A stretch of DNA of 64,000 bases from Koleobacter methoxysyntrophicus (GCF_017301615.1 NZ_CP059066.1:1967001-2031000), one strand, 5' to 3'. Positions 28,690 through 38,388 are shown, counted from the first letter of the stretch. Made by a program: numbers and translations. The notes: generated by a model from the letters alone, not told the origin.

Positions 28690-28974
28690 TTGGATATTTT
28701 GAAGATATTTGGGAAGGAAGAAGGGCAGAGTAAAGAAGTTGCAAAGGAAAGGCTCCGACTCCTTTTAGTTCACGATAGGGCTAATGTTTCACCTCGCTTT
28801 CTAGAAATGATTAAAGGAGAATTGATTAAAGTTTTTTCCGATTATATGGAAATAGAAGAAGAAGGGATGGAAATTCAACTCACCAGGACCAAAATAGGGG
28901 ATACTGAAAATTTAGTACCGGCTCTTATCGCCAATATCCCAATAAAACGTATGAAGCATATAGCTAAACTATAA
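28690..28974 (+). CDS. minE: Cell division topological specificity factor MinE
   Basis: About 94 residues, including ERLRLLLVHDRANVSP, the MinE segment that releases MinD ATPase, and a C-terminal dimerisation part. I prefer TTG 28690 (MDILKIFGKEE...) because the GGAAGGAAGG site is then well spaced; GTG 28681 lies almost on top of it. With a full minCDE set, division-site choice here should be oscillating rather than DivIVA-static. Confidence 0.94.
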   Translation: MDILKIFGKEEGQSKEVAKERLRLLLVHDRANVSPRFLEMIKGELIKVFSDYMEIEEEGMEIQLTRTKIGDTENLVPALIANIPIKRMKHIAKL

Positions 28975-29015
28975 TATAAAATGACTATACCGTTAGCTCA
29001 GGTAAAATATTTACA

Positions 29016-29054
29016 GGCAGAGCCTGTACAAGCGCCGGCAGAGCCTGTACAAGC
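29016..29054 (+). repeat. Two copies of an 18-bp direct repeat with internal dyad
   Basis: GGCAGAGCCTGTACAAGC occurs at 29016 and again at 29037. The first copy sits in ACAGGC-AGA-GCCTGT, a perfect small hairpin. Just before it, at 28984-29007, is a 24-bp block shared with 53551-53574. Non-coding. Confidence 0.85.
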
Positions 29055-29112
29055 AATGATAATGCATATAGCAGTTTATGGTATTTTCGTCTGAAATTAG
29101 GAGGGTTTTTCT

Positions 29113-30891
29113 ATGGATAAAAACACCCCTGAAGAAGTTTTCGCTTTGGATATAGGGACAAGAAGTGTAGTCGGTATTATATTAGCTAAAGAGGGGAAAA
29201 ACTACCGTATTTTAGACCATGAAATTATTGAACATGAAAACAGGGCAATGTATGACGGGCAAATACATAATGTAAACCAGGTTATCGAGATTGTGTCAAC
29301 AATAAAATCAAATCTTGAAGAAAGAAATAATAAAACCCTTAACCGGGTAGCTGTTGCAGCAGCCGGAAGAGCCCTTTATACTATCAAATCTATTGCTGAA
29401 CGTAATCTATCCCCTTTTCATGAGATAACAGAAGAAGAGGTAAAGGTCATGGAATGGGACGCTGTTCGAAAGGCCCTCCAAAAATTGGATAAAGACTTCA
29501 GGGATATAAATAAGCAGTGGAATTATCACTGTGTAGGGTACAGTGTTGTTAAATATATGTTGGGTGACCAAATTATAGGAAACCTGATAGGTCAGAAGGG
29601 GACAAAAATGAGTGTGGAGGTTCTTGCAACCTTTTTACCCAAAGTTGTTGTCGACAGCCTGCTGACGGTAGTGTACAAATGCGGCTTCGAATTAGACAGC
29701 CTTACACTGGAACCCATTGCTGCCAGTTATGTAGTTATTCCTCCAAATATGAGACAGCTTAATGTGGCATTAGTAGATATAGGAGCCGGGACATCCGATA
29801 TTGCCATTACAAGGGAAGGCAGTATAATAGCTTACGGAATGGTCCCTATAGCAGGTGATGAAATAACAGAAAAATTGTGTGAGGAATTCCTTCTAGATTA
29901 CGATACAGGGGAGAATGTAAAACGCAGGCTTGGATTTGAAGAGACAATTACCTTTACCGATATCTTAGGAACTACTCATATCAAGGAAAGGGATGAGATA
30001 ATACAGGCAATCGACGAAGCCGTAGATATTCTTGCCCTGAATGTTTCAACCAAGATTATAGATATAAACGGCAAACTGCCCCATGCTGTTATTTGCATAG
30101 GTGGAGGAAGCCTAACTCCCCGATTGCCTGAAAAAATAGCTCACCACCTGAATTTGCCAAAGGAAAGGGTTGGTATAAGAGGGAGCGAAATAATCAAGAG
30201 GGTTTCAGGTATAACAGAGGACATGACGGGCCCTTTTGCTGTTACCCCTATAGGCATAGCCGTTAATGCTCTGGAAAAAGGTGGTTTGAACCTCATAAAG
30301 GTTGAAGTAAATGGCACTGAGGTTCAGTTGTTTGAGTTTGGGAACCCGACGGTTTCAGATGCCCTTATACAGCGAGGAATAAGCCCTGCAGATATTTATG
30401 GGGCACCGGGAATGGCTTTGACCTTTGAAATAAATGGTAAGGTTAAAATAATCAAGGGTGAACTGGGTGAGTCTTCAAAAGTGGAAGTCAACGGGAAAGA
30501 AGCAACCTTGAAGACCCCATTACATAATAATGACAAAATTGTGTTTACCCCCGGAAAAAAAGGAGCAGATGCGGCAGCATATATCGGTGATTTTCTTTCT
30601 GAAGAGGTGTTTAAAACTATAATTGTTAATGGAAAAGCAATTAAAGTAGAACCTGATATATTCATGAATGGCAGGAAGGTTTCTTCAGATCAGCCTGTAC
30701 AGGATGGCTGTAAAATTGTGTTTAAAGAAAAAGAAATGATCCTGAGTGATGTCTTCAACTATATTTCTATTGAAGGCAAAAAGGGGTCAGGAAAGCTGAT
30801 AACCAGAATAAATGGAGAAGATGCAGATTTTACAACACCCGTAAAAGACGGAGATAAAATTGACATATATTGGGGTGAGCCTTTACTCTAG
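29113..30891 (+). CDS. FtsA-like actin-fold protein with long C-terminal extension
   Basis: 592 residues. The first ~375 are an FtsA/PilM-type actin fold: FALDIGTRSVVGII at the start, LVDIGAGTSDIAIT and ICIGGGSLTPRLPEKI for the phosphate and adenosine loops. FtsA itself is usually about 420 residues and ends in a membrane-binding helix; here about 210 further residues follow that look like repeated small beta domains (VEVNGTEVQLFEFGNPTV, VEVNGKEATLKTPLHNNDK, NGEDADFTTPVKDGDKIDIY), of a kind resembling ubiquitin/ThiS beta-grasp modules. No amphipathic end is obvious. AGGAGGG precedes the ATG. Between minE and rodA, a role in division or wall growth is likely, but calling it FtsA would be too strong. 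Confidence 0.8.
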   Translation: MDKNTPEEVFALDIGTRSVVGIILAKEGKNYRILDHEIIEHENRAMYDGQIHNVNQVIEIVSTIKSNLEERNNKTLNRVAVAAAGRALYTIKSIAERNLSPFHEITEEEVKVMEWDAVRKALQKLDKDFRDINKQWNYHCVGYSVVKYMLGDQIIGNLIGQKGTKMSVEVLATFLPKVVVDSLLTVVYKCGFELDSLTLEPIAASYVVIPPNMRQLNVALVDIGAGTSDIAITREGSIIAYGMVPIAGDEITEKLCEEFLLDYDTGENVKRRLGFEETITFTDILGTTHIKERDEIIQAIDEAVDILALNVSTKIIDINGKLPHAVICIGGGSLTPRLPEKIAHHLNLPKERVGIRGSEIIKRVSGITEDMTGPFAVTPIGIAVNALEKGGLNLIKVEVNGTEVQLFEFGNPTVSDALIQRGISPADIYGAPGMALTFEINGKVKIIKGELGESSKVEVNGKEATLKTPLHNNDKIVFTPGKKGADAAAYIGDFLSEEVFKTIIVNGKAIKVEPDIFMNGRKVSSDQPVQDGCKIVFKEKEMILSDVFNYISIEGKKGSGKLITRINGEDADFTTPVKDGDKIDIYWGEPLL

Positions 30892-30908
30892 CAATCCACT
30901 GTTTTATG

Positions 30909-30917
30909 TGCTATAAT
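30909..30917 (+). promoter_or_regulatory. Extended -10 promoter before rodA
   Basis: TGCTATAAT, a perfect extended -10, 35 bp before the rodA start and 18 bp after the previous stop. It should give rodA its own transcript. Confidence 0.55.
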
Positions 30918-30951
30918 ACGAATTAGTATCAGGGGGAGGCAATGGTATACA

Positions 30952-32058
30952 ATGATAGATAAAAGGCTGTTTAAACGGCTCGATTATCCCTTTCTTATTC
31001 TGGTTATCCTTATAACGGCACTGGGGATAGTTATCATCAGCAGTGCTACTCATGCAAACCCCTTTACAGGTGGAGATTATCATTTTGTAAAAATGCAGCT
31101 GATTTGGTTTTTACTGGGTCTAGGAGTGATGATAGTAGTTATAAGCATAGATTATAGAACCTTCGGCAGGCTGTCAAATATTATTTATGGAGTTAATATA
31201 ATCCTCTTATTGCTGGTGCTTTTAATCGCTAAACCTACAATGGGAGCCGCAAGGTGGATTTCTGTTGGCCCTTTCAGATTTCAACCGTCCGAATTTGCAA
31301 AAATAGCTGTTATATTGACACTTGCCAGGTATCTTGAGAAAAAAGAAGGAAAGATTAATAATGTTAAAGAACTCCTCCTGCTGCTTATATATGTTGGCAT
31401 TCCAACGGCAATGATTATGAAACAGCCGGACCTGGGCACTTCTCTAGTCCTTATAGCTATTTTTTTTGGTATGATTTTTATTGGAGGAGTAAATTTTAAA
31501 TTAATTCTGGGATTGATTTCATCGGGAATATTTTTGGCACCAATAATGTGGTCTTTTCTGAAGACTTATCAGAAAAAGCGTATTTTGGTGTTCCTAAATC
31601 CCAATATGGACCCTCTAGGGGCAGGATATCATGTTATACAATCAAAAATTGCTGTTGGTTCGGGAGGATTTTTAGGAAAGGGCCTCTATCAGGGAACTCA
31701 AAATCAGTTGAATTTTCTCCCGGAACAGCATACCGATTTCATATTTTCCGTTCTGGGTGAGGAATTGGGATTTGTAGGAGGGGCATTCTTGTTAATCCTT
31801 TATATGCTGTTGATATTAAGGGGATTGCATCTGGCAACTAAATCGCGGGATATGTACGGGATGTTGATAATTATCGGTGTAATAGTGATGTTTACCTTTC
31901 ACATATTTATAAATATAGGGATGACTATTGGAATTATGCCAGTAACGGGCCTGCCCCTTCCATTTATGAGTTATGGCGGCAGTTCTTTTTTGTCAAATAT
32001 GATTGCTGTAGGTCTGGTATTAAACGTAGGGATGAGAAGATACAAAATCCTTTTTTAA
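30952..32058 (+). CDS. rodA: SEDS peptidoglycan polymerase RodA
   Basis: 368 residues with ten membrane helices. Family motifs include RWISVGPFRFQPSEFAKIA, KQPDLGTSLVL, AVGSGGFLGKGLYQGTQ and the late PFMSYGGSSFLSN. It polymerises glycan strands from lipid II with PBP2, encoded 4 kb upstream. ATG 30952 lies 12 bases after GGGGGAGG; an ATG at 30942 is in another frame. It ends at a strong terminator. Confidence 0.96.
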   Translation: MIDKRLFKRLDYPFLILVILITALGIVIISSATHANPFTGGDYHFVKMQLIWFLLGLGVMIVVISIDYRTFGRLSNIIYGVNIILLLLVLLIAKPTMGAARWISVGPFRFQPSEFAKIAVILTLARYLEKKEGKINNVKELLLLLIYVGIPTAMIMKQPDLGTSLVLIAIFFGMIFIGGVNFKLILGLISSGIFLAPIMWSFLKTYQKKRILVFLNPNMDPLGAGYHVIQSKIAVGSGGFLGKGLYQGTQNQLNFLPEQHTDFIFSVLGEELGFVGGAFLLILYMLLILRGLHLATKSRDMYGMLIIIGVIVMFTFHIFINIGMTIGIMPVTGLPLPFMSYGGSSFLSNMIAVGLVLNVGMRRYKILF

Positions 32059-32085
32059 CCGGTGAAGAATATCACCGGTTTTTTT
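32057..32085 (+). terminator. Intrinsic terminator after rodA
   Basis: AACCGGTG and CACCGGTT arms around an AT-rich eight-base loop, then seven T in all. The stem starts within the rodA stop codon. Confidence 0.92.
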
Positions 32086-32103
32086 AATTTGATCATCCCC
32101 CAA

Positions 32104-32310
32104 CTTGCCGTTCGCCCTGCTCTTAGCTCCGGTCACTCCAGAATAGATACAAAAGGTCTTCCGGATTTTTCAGGGTTTGCCCTGCTCTTAGTTCGGCTCA
32201 CTCTTGAATTGGCTCTCCGCCGTCACAGGCTTTAAAGCCTTAAACTAGTGCTCCGGGATTTGCCATTAATTCATTACTACGGCTAAACGTTTCCCGAGTA
32301 AAGTATATAG
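32104..32310. repeat. Dispersed MITE-like repeat, copy B (reverse orientation)
   Basis: Non-coding element that fills most of the 354-bp gap between rodA and the M23 gene. Read on the minus strand it has, in order, the blocks CTATATACTTTACTC (32296-32310), AATGGCAAATCCCGGAGC (32250-32267), GGCGGAGAGCC (32211-32221) and GCGAACGGCAAG (32104-32115), matching copy A at 20661. About 60 bp are inserted between the last two blocks relative to copy A. The inverted end at the 32104 side is not seen. Confidence 0.75.
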
Positions 32311-32412
32311 TCAGTTAATGTAATATTAGACCCTTTAATTTAATATAATTAGTAATATAAAAGAAAAATATAATCCGGTATCTGGTTTCCTAAAAAGGGG
32401 AGGAGATAATCT

Positions 32413-33144
32413 GTGAAATTAAAGATTTTCAATAGAGAAAATAAGGATATGCCCTATTCATATCCGCCGTTAAGAAATAACAAAAAGAAAAAAATAAATT
32501 ATTTAAAAAAAATATTTATATGCCTAGTAATCTTTACGGTTGCTCTTGGTTTACATAAAATCAACCTACCTGTAACACGTAAAGCTGCCGATGGTATTAA
32601 ATATCTCTTGACTTATGACTATGACTTTCATAAAGCCGTTGAAGATTCCCGGATATTGAGTTTTTTAAATGAAAAAATAAAACCTGAGGTCTTAAAGATG
32701 GTTTTTAATCAATCTTCTCCACCCCTTTTAAAGGAAGATGTAGATTTACCTGTACAGGGTGAAATTTCGTCAGGTTTTGGGATTAGAATCCATCCTGTTT
32801 TAAAAGAAAAAAGACAACACAACGGTATAGATATACGAGCATCGGAAGGAGAGCCTATAAGGGTTATCCTGGATGGAAAAGTAAAAAAGGTACGGGAGGA
32901 TAAGGAATTAGGGAATACAGTCCTTATAGACCATGGAGATGGGATAGAAACCCTGTATGCCCATTGTTCCGAAATACTAGTAAATGAAGGTGATAAAGTA
33001 ATAAAAAACCAGGTAATCGCAAGGGTTGGTGATACCGGATTGGCGGACGGCACACACTTGCATTTTGAAGTATGGGTTAATGGTAAACCCGTTGACCCCG
33101 TTTCTACACTTTTTAAAAATTTAAATAAAACCGATCAAAGGTGA
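32413..33144 (+). CDS. M23 metallopeptidase, SpoIVFA-like
   Basis: 243 residues: a basic N terminus, one membrane helix (IFICLVIFTVALGLHKI) and an outer LytM/M23 domain. The zinc ligands are seen as HNGIDI and HLHFEVW, with GSGFGIRIHP-type entry (SSGFGIRIHPVL). Because it is 5 bp upstream of an M50 protease, it corresponds in place to SpoIVFA, the inhibitor of SpoIVFB in Bacillus; unlike many SpoIVFA proteins the catalytic residues look complete, so it may also cut peptidoglycan. Start is GTG 32413 after GGGGAGGAG. Confidence 0.88.
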   Translation: MKLKIFNRENKDMPYSYPPLRNNKKKKINYLKKIFICLVIFTVALGLHKINLPVTRKAADGIKYLLTYDYDFHKAVEDSRILSFLNEKIKPEVLKMVFNQSSPPLLKEDVDLPVQGEISSGFGIRIHPVLKEKRQHNGIDIRASEGEPIRVILDGKVKKVREDKELGNTVLIDHGDGIETLYAHCSEILVNEGDKVIKNQVIARVGDTGLADGTHLHFEVWVNGKPVDPVSTLFKNLNKTDQR

Positions 33145-33149
33145 AATAA

Positions 33150-34019
33150 ATGACTTTTTATTTAAAAGGCTTAGCTGTTAGATTTAACCCTTTTTTCCTC
33201 GCTATTTTATTGGGTTCCCTGTTTCTGGGGATAATAAAAGAGGCTTTAATAATCTTCGGAGCAATTCTTATTCATGAAGGGGCCCATATCTCTGCCGGTA
33301 AGGTAAGAGGTTATAAAATAAGTGAAATTGAACTGATGCCTTTTGGCGGTGTTGTAAAGATTGAAGGATTGATAGGAGCTCATCCCTCAGACGAAGTAAT
33401 AATATCTTTGTCAGGGCCTCTTTTAAATATATTGCTGGGATGTATAGCTATGATTTGTTCTTTGAAAGGTATTCCGGTGGGAGACCTGTTTCTTTTTTTT
33501 ATAAAAGTTAATTTTTCTCTGGCTCTATTTAATCTTCTGCCGGCCCTTCCTCTCGATGGGGGCAGGATAATGAGAGCTTATCTCTCGATTTTCATGGGGT
33601 ATAAAAAGGCTACTGATATTGCTATAATGTGTGGAAGAATCTTAGCTGCATTATTGCTGCTTTTAGGAATTTATGTGGTAATAGGTGGATCTTATAATCT
33701 TATACCCCTTATCATGTCTATATTTATTTTTGTTACGTTAAAGAGAGAACAGGGATTTGTGGCATATGTGTTCCTAAAGAATATTTCAAAAAAAAAAGAA
33801 AAAATAATAAATAGCGGTGTTATTAAAAGGGGAGGATTAATAGTGTCAGATGAAACCCTGATAAAGGACGTGATATGGAGCTTTACACCGGATAAATATT
33901 TTACCATAACTGTGGTAAACAAAGAATGGAAAATAATAGGAGAGTTCACCGAAAGTGAAATAATAAATGGTATAATAAGAAAAGGGATAAAAGCGCGAAT
34001 AAAAGATATAATGGACTAG
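33150..34019 (+). CDS. M50 site-2 protease, SpoIVFB-like
   Basis: 289 residues with about six membrane helices. The HEGAH zinc motif (AILIHEGAHISAG) and the second motif LPALPLDGGRIM are those of the S2P/SpoIVFB family; a C-terminal cytoplasmic part of ~90 residues resembles the CBS-type tail. In Bacillus SpoIVFB cleaves pro-sigma-K during sporulation. The pairing with the M23 gene and the position after mre/min/rod match the Bacillus mreBCD-minCD-spoIVFAB order, so a sporulation role is likely. Confidence 0.9.
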   Translation: MTFYLKGLAVRFNPFFLAILLGSLFLGIIKEALIIFGAILIHEGAHISAGKVRGYKISEIELMPFGGVVKIEGLIGAHPSDEVIISLSGPLLNILLGCIAMICSLKGIPVGDLFLFFIKVNFSLALFNLLPALPLDGGRIMRAYLSIFMGYKKATDIAIMCGRILAALLLLLGIYVVIGGSYNLIPLIMSIFIFVTLKREQGFVAYVFLKNISKKKEKIINSGVIKRGGLIVSDETLIKDVIWSFTPDKYFTITVVNKEWKIIGEFTESEIINGIIRKGIKARIKDIMD

Positions 34020-34117
34020 AAATTTTTACTAATTTTAAAAGGAATTTCACTCTGGAAGTAGAATTTAACCGTTAGGGCTAAATTGATACTAAAAATTGCT
34101 GAAGGAGGACTGTACAA

Positions 34118-35962
34118 TTGTACAAAGATAGGATAGAAAAAATTCTGGAAAATGTTGAAAAGCCTGTCAGATATTTAGGTAATGAATGGAACAGTGTCCA
34201 TAAAGACCTTGATAAGATAGAAGTAAGATTTGTTTTTGCCTTCCCCGATGTTTATGAAATAGGGATGTCACATCTGGGAATTAAGATTTTATACCACCTT
34301 TTAAATGAAAAGGACGATATATTTGCTGAAAGGGTTTTTGCCCCCTGGGTGGATATGGAGAGGGAATTAAGGGAATCCGGGATTCCCCTCTTCAGCCTTG
34401 AAACGAGAGAACCTTTGAAGAATTTCGATTTTATAGGTTTTACCCTTCAGTACGAACTGAGTTACACAAATGTTCTTAATATGCTTGACTTAGCTCAAAT
34501 ACCCTTACTTTCTGCAGAAAGGGATGAAAATCATCCTTTTATAATAGGCGGAGGGCCTTGTGCCTTTAATCCCGAACCCCTGGCAGACTTTTTTGACTTT
34601 TTCGTAATTGGAGAGGGAGAGGAAGTAATTTTAGAGATACTTGATCTGTATAAGACCTGGAAAAAAGGGAAAGGGGATAGAAGGCAATTTCTTAGACAGG
34701 CTGCAGGAATCAGAGGCATATATGTTCCGCACTTATATGAGGTATTGTACAACGAGGATGGAACTGTAAGGCAGGTGAAACCTGTAAGCAGTGATATTCC
34801 ATGGAAGATAGAGAAGAGGATAATAGAAGACCTTGATAAAGTATATTATCCCAAAAAATTAATTGTCCCATTTATGAATATAATCCATGACAGGGCTATG
34901 CTTGAGATATTTCGAGGATGCACAAGGGGATGCAGATTTTGTCAGGCGGGAATGATATACAGGCCTGTAAGGGAAAGATCTGTAGAGGTGTTAAAGAGAT
35001 TAGGTAATGAATTGGTGGACAATACCGGTTATGAAGAGGTTTCCCTGGCTTCATTGAGTACCAGTGATTACCCCTACCTTGAAGAACTAACTCAGGCACT
35101 CCTGGACGATTTTCGTAAACGGGGAGTCAGCCTGTCACTGCCATCCCTGAGGATTGATTCTTTTTCCCTTAAATTGGCCCAACAGGTTCAGGAGGTAAGG
35201 AAAAGCGGTTTAACCTTTGCACCTGAAGCGGGAACTCAGCGGTTAAGGGACGTTATAAATAAGGGTGTTACGGAAAGAGACCTGCTTGAATCTGCTGCGG
35301 ATGCCTTTAAACTGGGGTGGCATAATATAAAACTGTATTTTATGATCGGCCTTCCTACCGAAACCTATGATGACCTGGATGGCATAATCGAAATTGCTTT
35401 TAAACTTATAGACCTTTATAAAGATATTTCCCGGGCTGACCGAAGAAAATTAAGGCTTACGGTAAGTGTCTCATCTTTTGTACCTAAACCCTTTACCCCC
35501 TTTCAGTGGGAACCTCAATTCACAATAGATGAACTTAAAAAAAGGCAGGAATACCTTAAAAAAGGTTTAAAACACAGGGCTGTTTCCTTCAGCTGGCATG
35601 AGAGTGAATTGAGTTTCCTGGAAGCCGTTTTTGCAAGGGGTGATAGAAGACTATCAAAAGTAGTTTACAAAGCGTGGCTTAAGGGATGCAAATTTGATAG
35701 CTGGTCAGAACATTTTAAATTTTTTCATTGGATGGAAGCTTTCAAAGACTGTGGAATCAGGCCTGAATTCTATGCTTACCGAATCAGGGGCTATGATGAG
35801 GTCTTCCCCTGGGATCATATATATCCGGGGATTTCAAAGGAATTTCTGATAAGGGAACACAAGAAAGCGCTAAAGGGCAATCTTACACCGGATTGTAGAA
35901 TCGGTCATTGCACAGGTTGTGGTGTGAATAAACTACAAGGGGGAAAATATTGTGCTGATTAG
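34118..35962 (+). CDS. Radical SAM protein, TIGR03960 family
   Basis: 614 residues. A B12-binding-like N-terminal part (FVFAFPDVYEIGMSHLGIKI, FIIGGGPCAFNPEPLADF) is followed by a radical SAM core with the cluster motif CTRGCRFCQAG and the usual TFAPEAGTQRLRDVINKG. A few cysteines close the C terminus (CRIGHCTGCGVNK). Start is TTG 34118 after GAAGGAGG. It is consistently next to the DUF2344 gene and RNase G in clostridia; the substrate is not known. Confidence 0.92.
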   Translation: MYKDRIEKILENVEKPVRYLGNEWNSVHKDLDKIEVRFVFAFPDVYEIGMSHLGIKILYHLLNEKDDIFAERVFAPWVDMERELRESGIPLFSLETREPLKNFDFIGFTLQYELSYTNVLNMLDLAQIPLLSAERDENHPFIIGGGPCAFNPEPLADFFDFFVIGEGEEVILEILDLYKTWKKGKGDRRQFLRQAAGIRGIYVPHLYEVLYNEDGTVRQVKPVSSDIPWKIEKRIIEDLDKVYYPKKLIVPFMNIIHDRAMLEIFRGCTRGCRFCQAGMIYRPVRERSVEVLKRLGNELVDNTGYEEVSLASLSTSDYPYLEELTQALLDDFRKRGVSLSLPSLRIDSFSLKLAQQVQEVRKSGLTFAPEAGTQRLRDVINKGVTERDLLESAADAFKLGWHNIKLYFMIGLPTETYDDLDGIIEIAFKLIDLYKDISRADRRKLRLTVSVSSFVPKPFTPFQWEPQFTIDELKKRQEYLKKGLKHRAVSFSWHESELSFLEAVFARGDRRLSKVVYKAWLKGCKFDSWSEHFKFFHWMEAFKDCGIRPEFYAYRIRGYDEVFPWDHIYPGISKEFLIREHKKALKGNLTPDCRIGHCTGCGVNKLQGGKYCAD

Positions 35963-36656
35963 AGCTAGATTTATTAAGCAGCCGGCGGTCAGATTTATAT
36001 CACACCTGGATGTTGTGAGGGTCTTTGATAGGTCTTTAAGGAGGGCGAATATACCAGTAGCTTTTTCTAAGGGTTTTAATCCCCATCCCAAAATTACCTT
36101 TGCGCACCCTTTGCCGGTAGGGGTTACCAGTGATTCAGAGTTTTTCGATTTAGAACTGACGGAAGATATGAGTACCGAAGAAATCCAAAAAAGGTTAAAC
36201 AGAAACCTTCCTGAAGGCTTTTGCATCTTAGAAGTAAGGGAAATAAGGGACGGTGCTCAACCTTTAATGTCAGTAATAAATACCGGCATATATAATGTTG
36301 AGATTGATATGGATAAAGAAATCAGGGAAGAAACCATAAAGACCATAATCGACAAATTTCTTGATGCGGAATGTGTTATAGTCAGAAAGGAAAAACATAA
36401 AGGGGGAAAGGTTTTTTTAAAAGACATTAATATCCGACCCCTTATCAGCTCGATAAAGTTTTTGTCATTGAAGGACCGGATTTTGTTAGTTGAAATGGAA
36501 CTGAGTATCGGTAATTCCGGAAATGCAACTCCCAAAATGGTGTTAGAAGGGATGAAAGAATGGAATGAAGATTTGAAAGACTGGAAAATAAACAGCATAC
36601 ACAGGAAAGGGCTTTTTATAAAAAGAAATGGAAAACTCTTTTCCCCCTTTGATTAG
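35952..36656 (+). CDS. DUF2344 family protein (TIGR03936)
   Basis: 234 residues. The N-terminal RARFIKQPAVRFISHLDVVR and FSKGFNPHPKITFAHPLPVG define the family, which is usually fused or adjacent to the TIGR03960 radical SAM protein. It starts at GTG 35952 and overlaps that gene by 11 bp, so the two products probably act together, perhaps on RNA. Function not established. Confidence 0.92.
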   Translation: MLIRARFIKQPAVRFISHLDVVRVFDRSLRRANIPVAFSKGFNPHPKITFAHPLPVGVTSDSEFFDLELTEDMSTEEIQKRLNRNLPEGFCILEVREIRDGAQPLMSVINTGIYNVEIDMDKEIREETIKTIIDKFLDAECVIVRKEKHKGGKVFLKDINIRPLISSIKFLSLKDRILLVEMELSIGNSGNATPKMVLEGMKEWNEDLKDWKINSIHRKGLFIKRNGKLFSPFD

Positions 36657-36683
36657 CCATTAAGAAATGCAAGGAGTTGATTC

Positions 36684-38384
36684 ATGATGTCAAAAGAAAT
36701 CGCCGTAGATGCTGACCGCGAGCAAACAAGGGTAGCTCTCCTTGAGGATGGAAGACTGGCAGAGATTTATATTGAAAAAAACTATAATCAAAGGATTGTC
36801 GGCAACATATATAAGGGCAGGGTAGCAAATGTACTTCCCGGTATGCAAGCTGCTTTTATTGATATTGGCCTTGAAAAGAACGCATTTTTGTATATTGATG
36901 ATATTTTCCCTGATAAAAATACTCTGGAAGAAGAGGAAGAGATAATTGAAAATTTAAAAAAAATATCAATTAAAGATGTATTAAGGGTTGGTCAGGAAAT
37001 AACTGTTCAGATTGTCAAAGAGCCGATAGGGACAAAAGGAGCAAGGGTTTCAACCCATATAACTATTCCGGGGCGTTATTTGGTCCTCATGCCTACTGTG
37101 GATTATATCGGGATTTCGCGGAGGATAGAATCCGAGAGGGAACGTTCCCGTTTGAAAGCCCTGGCTGAGGAGATTAAGCCGCCTAATATGGGATTAATTG
37201 TTAGAACCGTGGCTGAGGGTAAAAATAGGGAAGAAATAATTCATGATATGGATTTTTTATTAAAATTATGGAAAAAAATACAGGTTAAAAAGAAAACAGC
37301 TGCTGCCCCAAGATTAATTCATAAGGATTTAAATCTCCTTTTTAGAATAATTAGGGATTTATTTTCTAAGGAAATAGATAAACTTTATATAAACAACAGA
37401 CATGAATATGAAAAGGTGCTGGAATTACTGGATTTTATATCACCCCAATTAAAAGAAAGGGTAGTATTGTTTCAACATGAAAAAGATATTTTCGATTATT
37501 TTAATATTGAATCAGAGATCGAAAAGGCATTGAATAGAAAGGTCTGGTTAAAATGCGGCGGGTATATAGTTATCGACCAGACGGAGGCTCTTACATCAAT
37601 AGATGTTAATACCGGTAAGTTTGTCGGTAATATAGACTTAGAAGACACGGTATTGAAAACCAATCTAGAAGCTGCCAGGGAGATAGCAAGACAGTTAAGG
37701 CTTAGAGATATAGGTGGTATAATTATTATTGATTTTATAGATATGTCTTCCCAGGAACACCAGAATATGGTAATAGATGCATTAGAAGAAGAATTAAAAA
37801 AAGATAAAACCAAGACCCATCTTCTGGGTTTAACAAAATTAGGATTAGTAGAAATGACCAGGAAAAAGGTGAAGCAGGGTTTGGATGAGGTCCTCCAAAA
37901 AACATGCCCTTATTGTGACGGAAAGGGCAGGATACTATCTGAGGAGACCATGAGCAAAAAGGTTGAAAATGAATTGAAATATGTTATTTCAACCAACAAC
38001 CACATTGAAGCTGTACTGGTTGAAGTACATCCGAATGTTGCTGCTGTTGTCATTGGATCCGGAGGCAATCACCTGAATCAACTGGAAGAAGAATATAATA
38101 AGAGCATATTCATAAAGGGTAATAGTGATTTGCATCCTGAAGAAATAAGAATAAAGGCCATGGGCTCTAGAGAAAAAATACAGAGTCTGGCCCTGCCCGT
38201 TCAGGAGGGCCAGATATTGGAAGTAACTGTTGAGGAAACCCATATTTCAAATTCAAAGGATGGTATTGCACGGATAGAAGGATATGTAGTTAATATCGAG
38301 AATGCCGGGGATATGGTCGGCAGAAGGGTTAAAATACAGATTTATAAAACTTTCAGGACCTACTCAAAGGCGCGAATGATATAA
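36684..38384 (+). CDS. rng: Ribonuclease E/G family endonuclease
   Basis: 566 residues, RNase G-like. An S1 domain with GNIYKGRVANVLPGMQAAF covers residues 35-130, the catalytic Mg site is in SIDVNTGKFVG and IIIIDFIDM, and the zinc-link CPYCDGKGRI follows. It makes single-strand cuts that start mRNA decay and rRNA maturation. AAGGAG precedes ATG 36684; a second ATG follows at once. In relatives rplU-rpmA-obg come next; here the strand switches instead. Confidence 0.95.
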   Translation: MMSKEIAVDADREQTRVALLEDGRLAEIYIEKNYNQRIVGNIYKGRVANVLPGMQAAFIDIGLEKNAFLYIDDIFPDKNTLEEEEEIIENLKKISIKDVLRVGQEITVQIVKEPIGTKGARVSTHITIPGRYLVLMPTVDYIGISRRIESERERSRLKALAEEIKPPNMGLIVRTVAEGKNREEIIHDMDFLLKLWKKIQVKKKTAAAPRLIHKDLNLLFRIIRDLFSKEIDKLYINNRHEYEKVLELLDFISPQLKERVVLFQHEKDIFDYFNIESEIEKALNRKVWLKCGGYIVIDQTEALTSIDVNTGKFVGNIDLEDTVLKTNLEAAREIARQLRLRDIGGIIIIDFIDMSSQEHQNMVIDALEEELKKDKTKTHLLGLTKLGLVEMTRKKVKQGLDEVLQKTCPYCDGKGRILSEETMSKKVENELKYVISTNNHIEAVLVEVHPNVAAVVIGSGGNHLNQLEEEYNKSIFIKGNSDLHPEEIRIKAMGSREKIQSLALPVQEGQILEVTVEETHISNSKDGIARIEGYVVNIENAGDMVGRRVKIQIYKTFRTYSKARMI

Positions 38385-38388
38385 GGAA

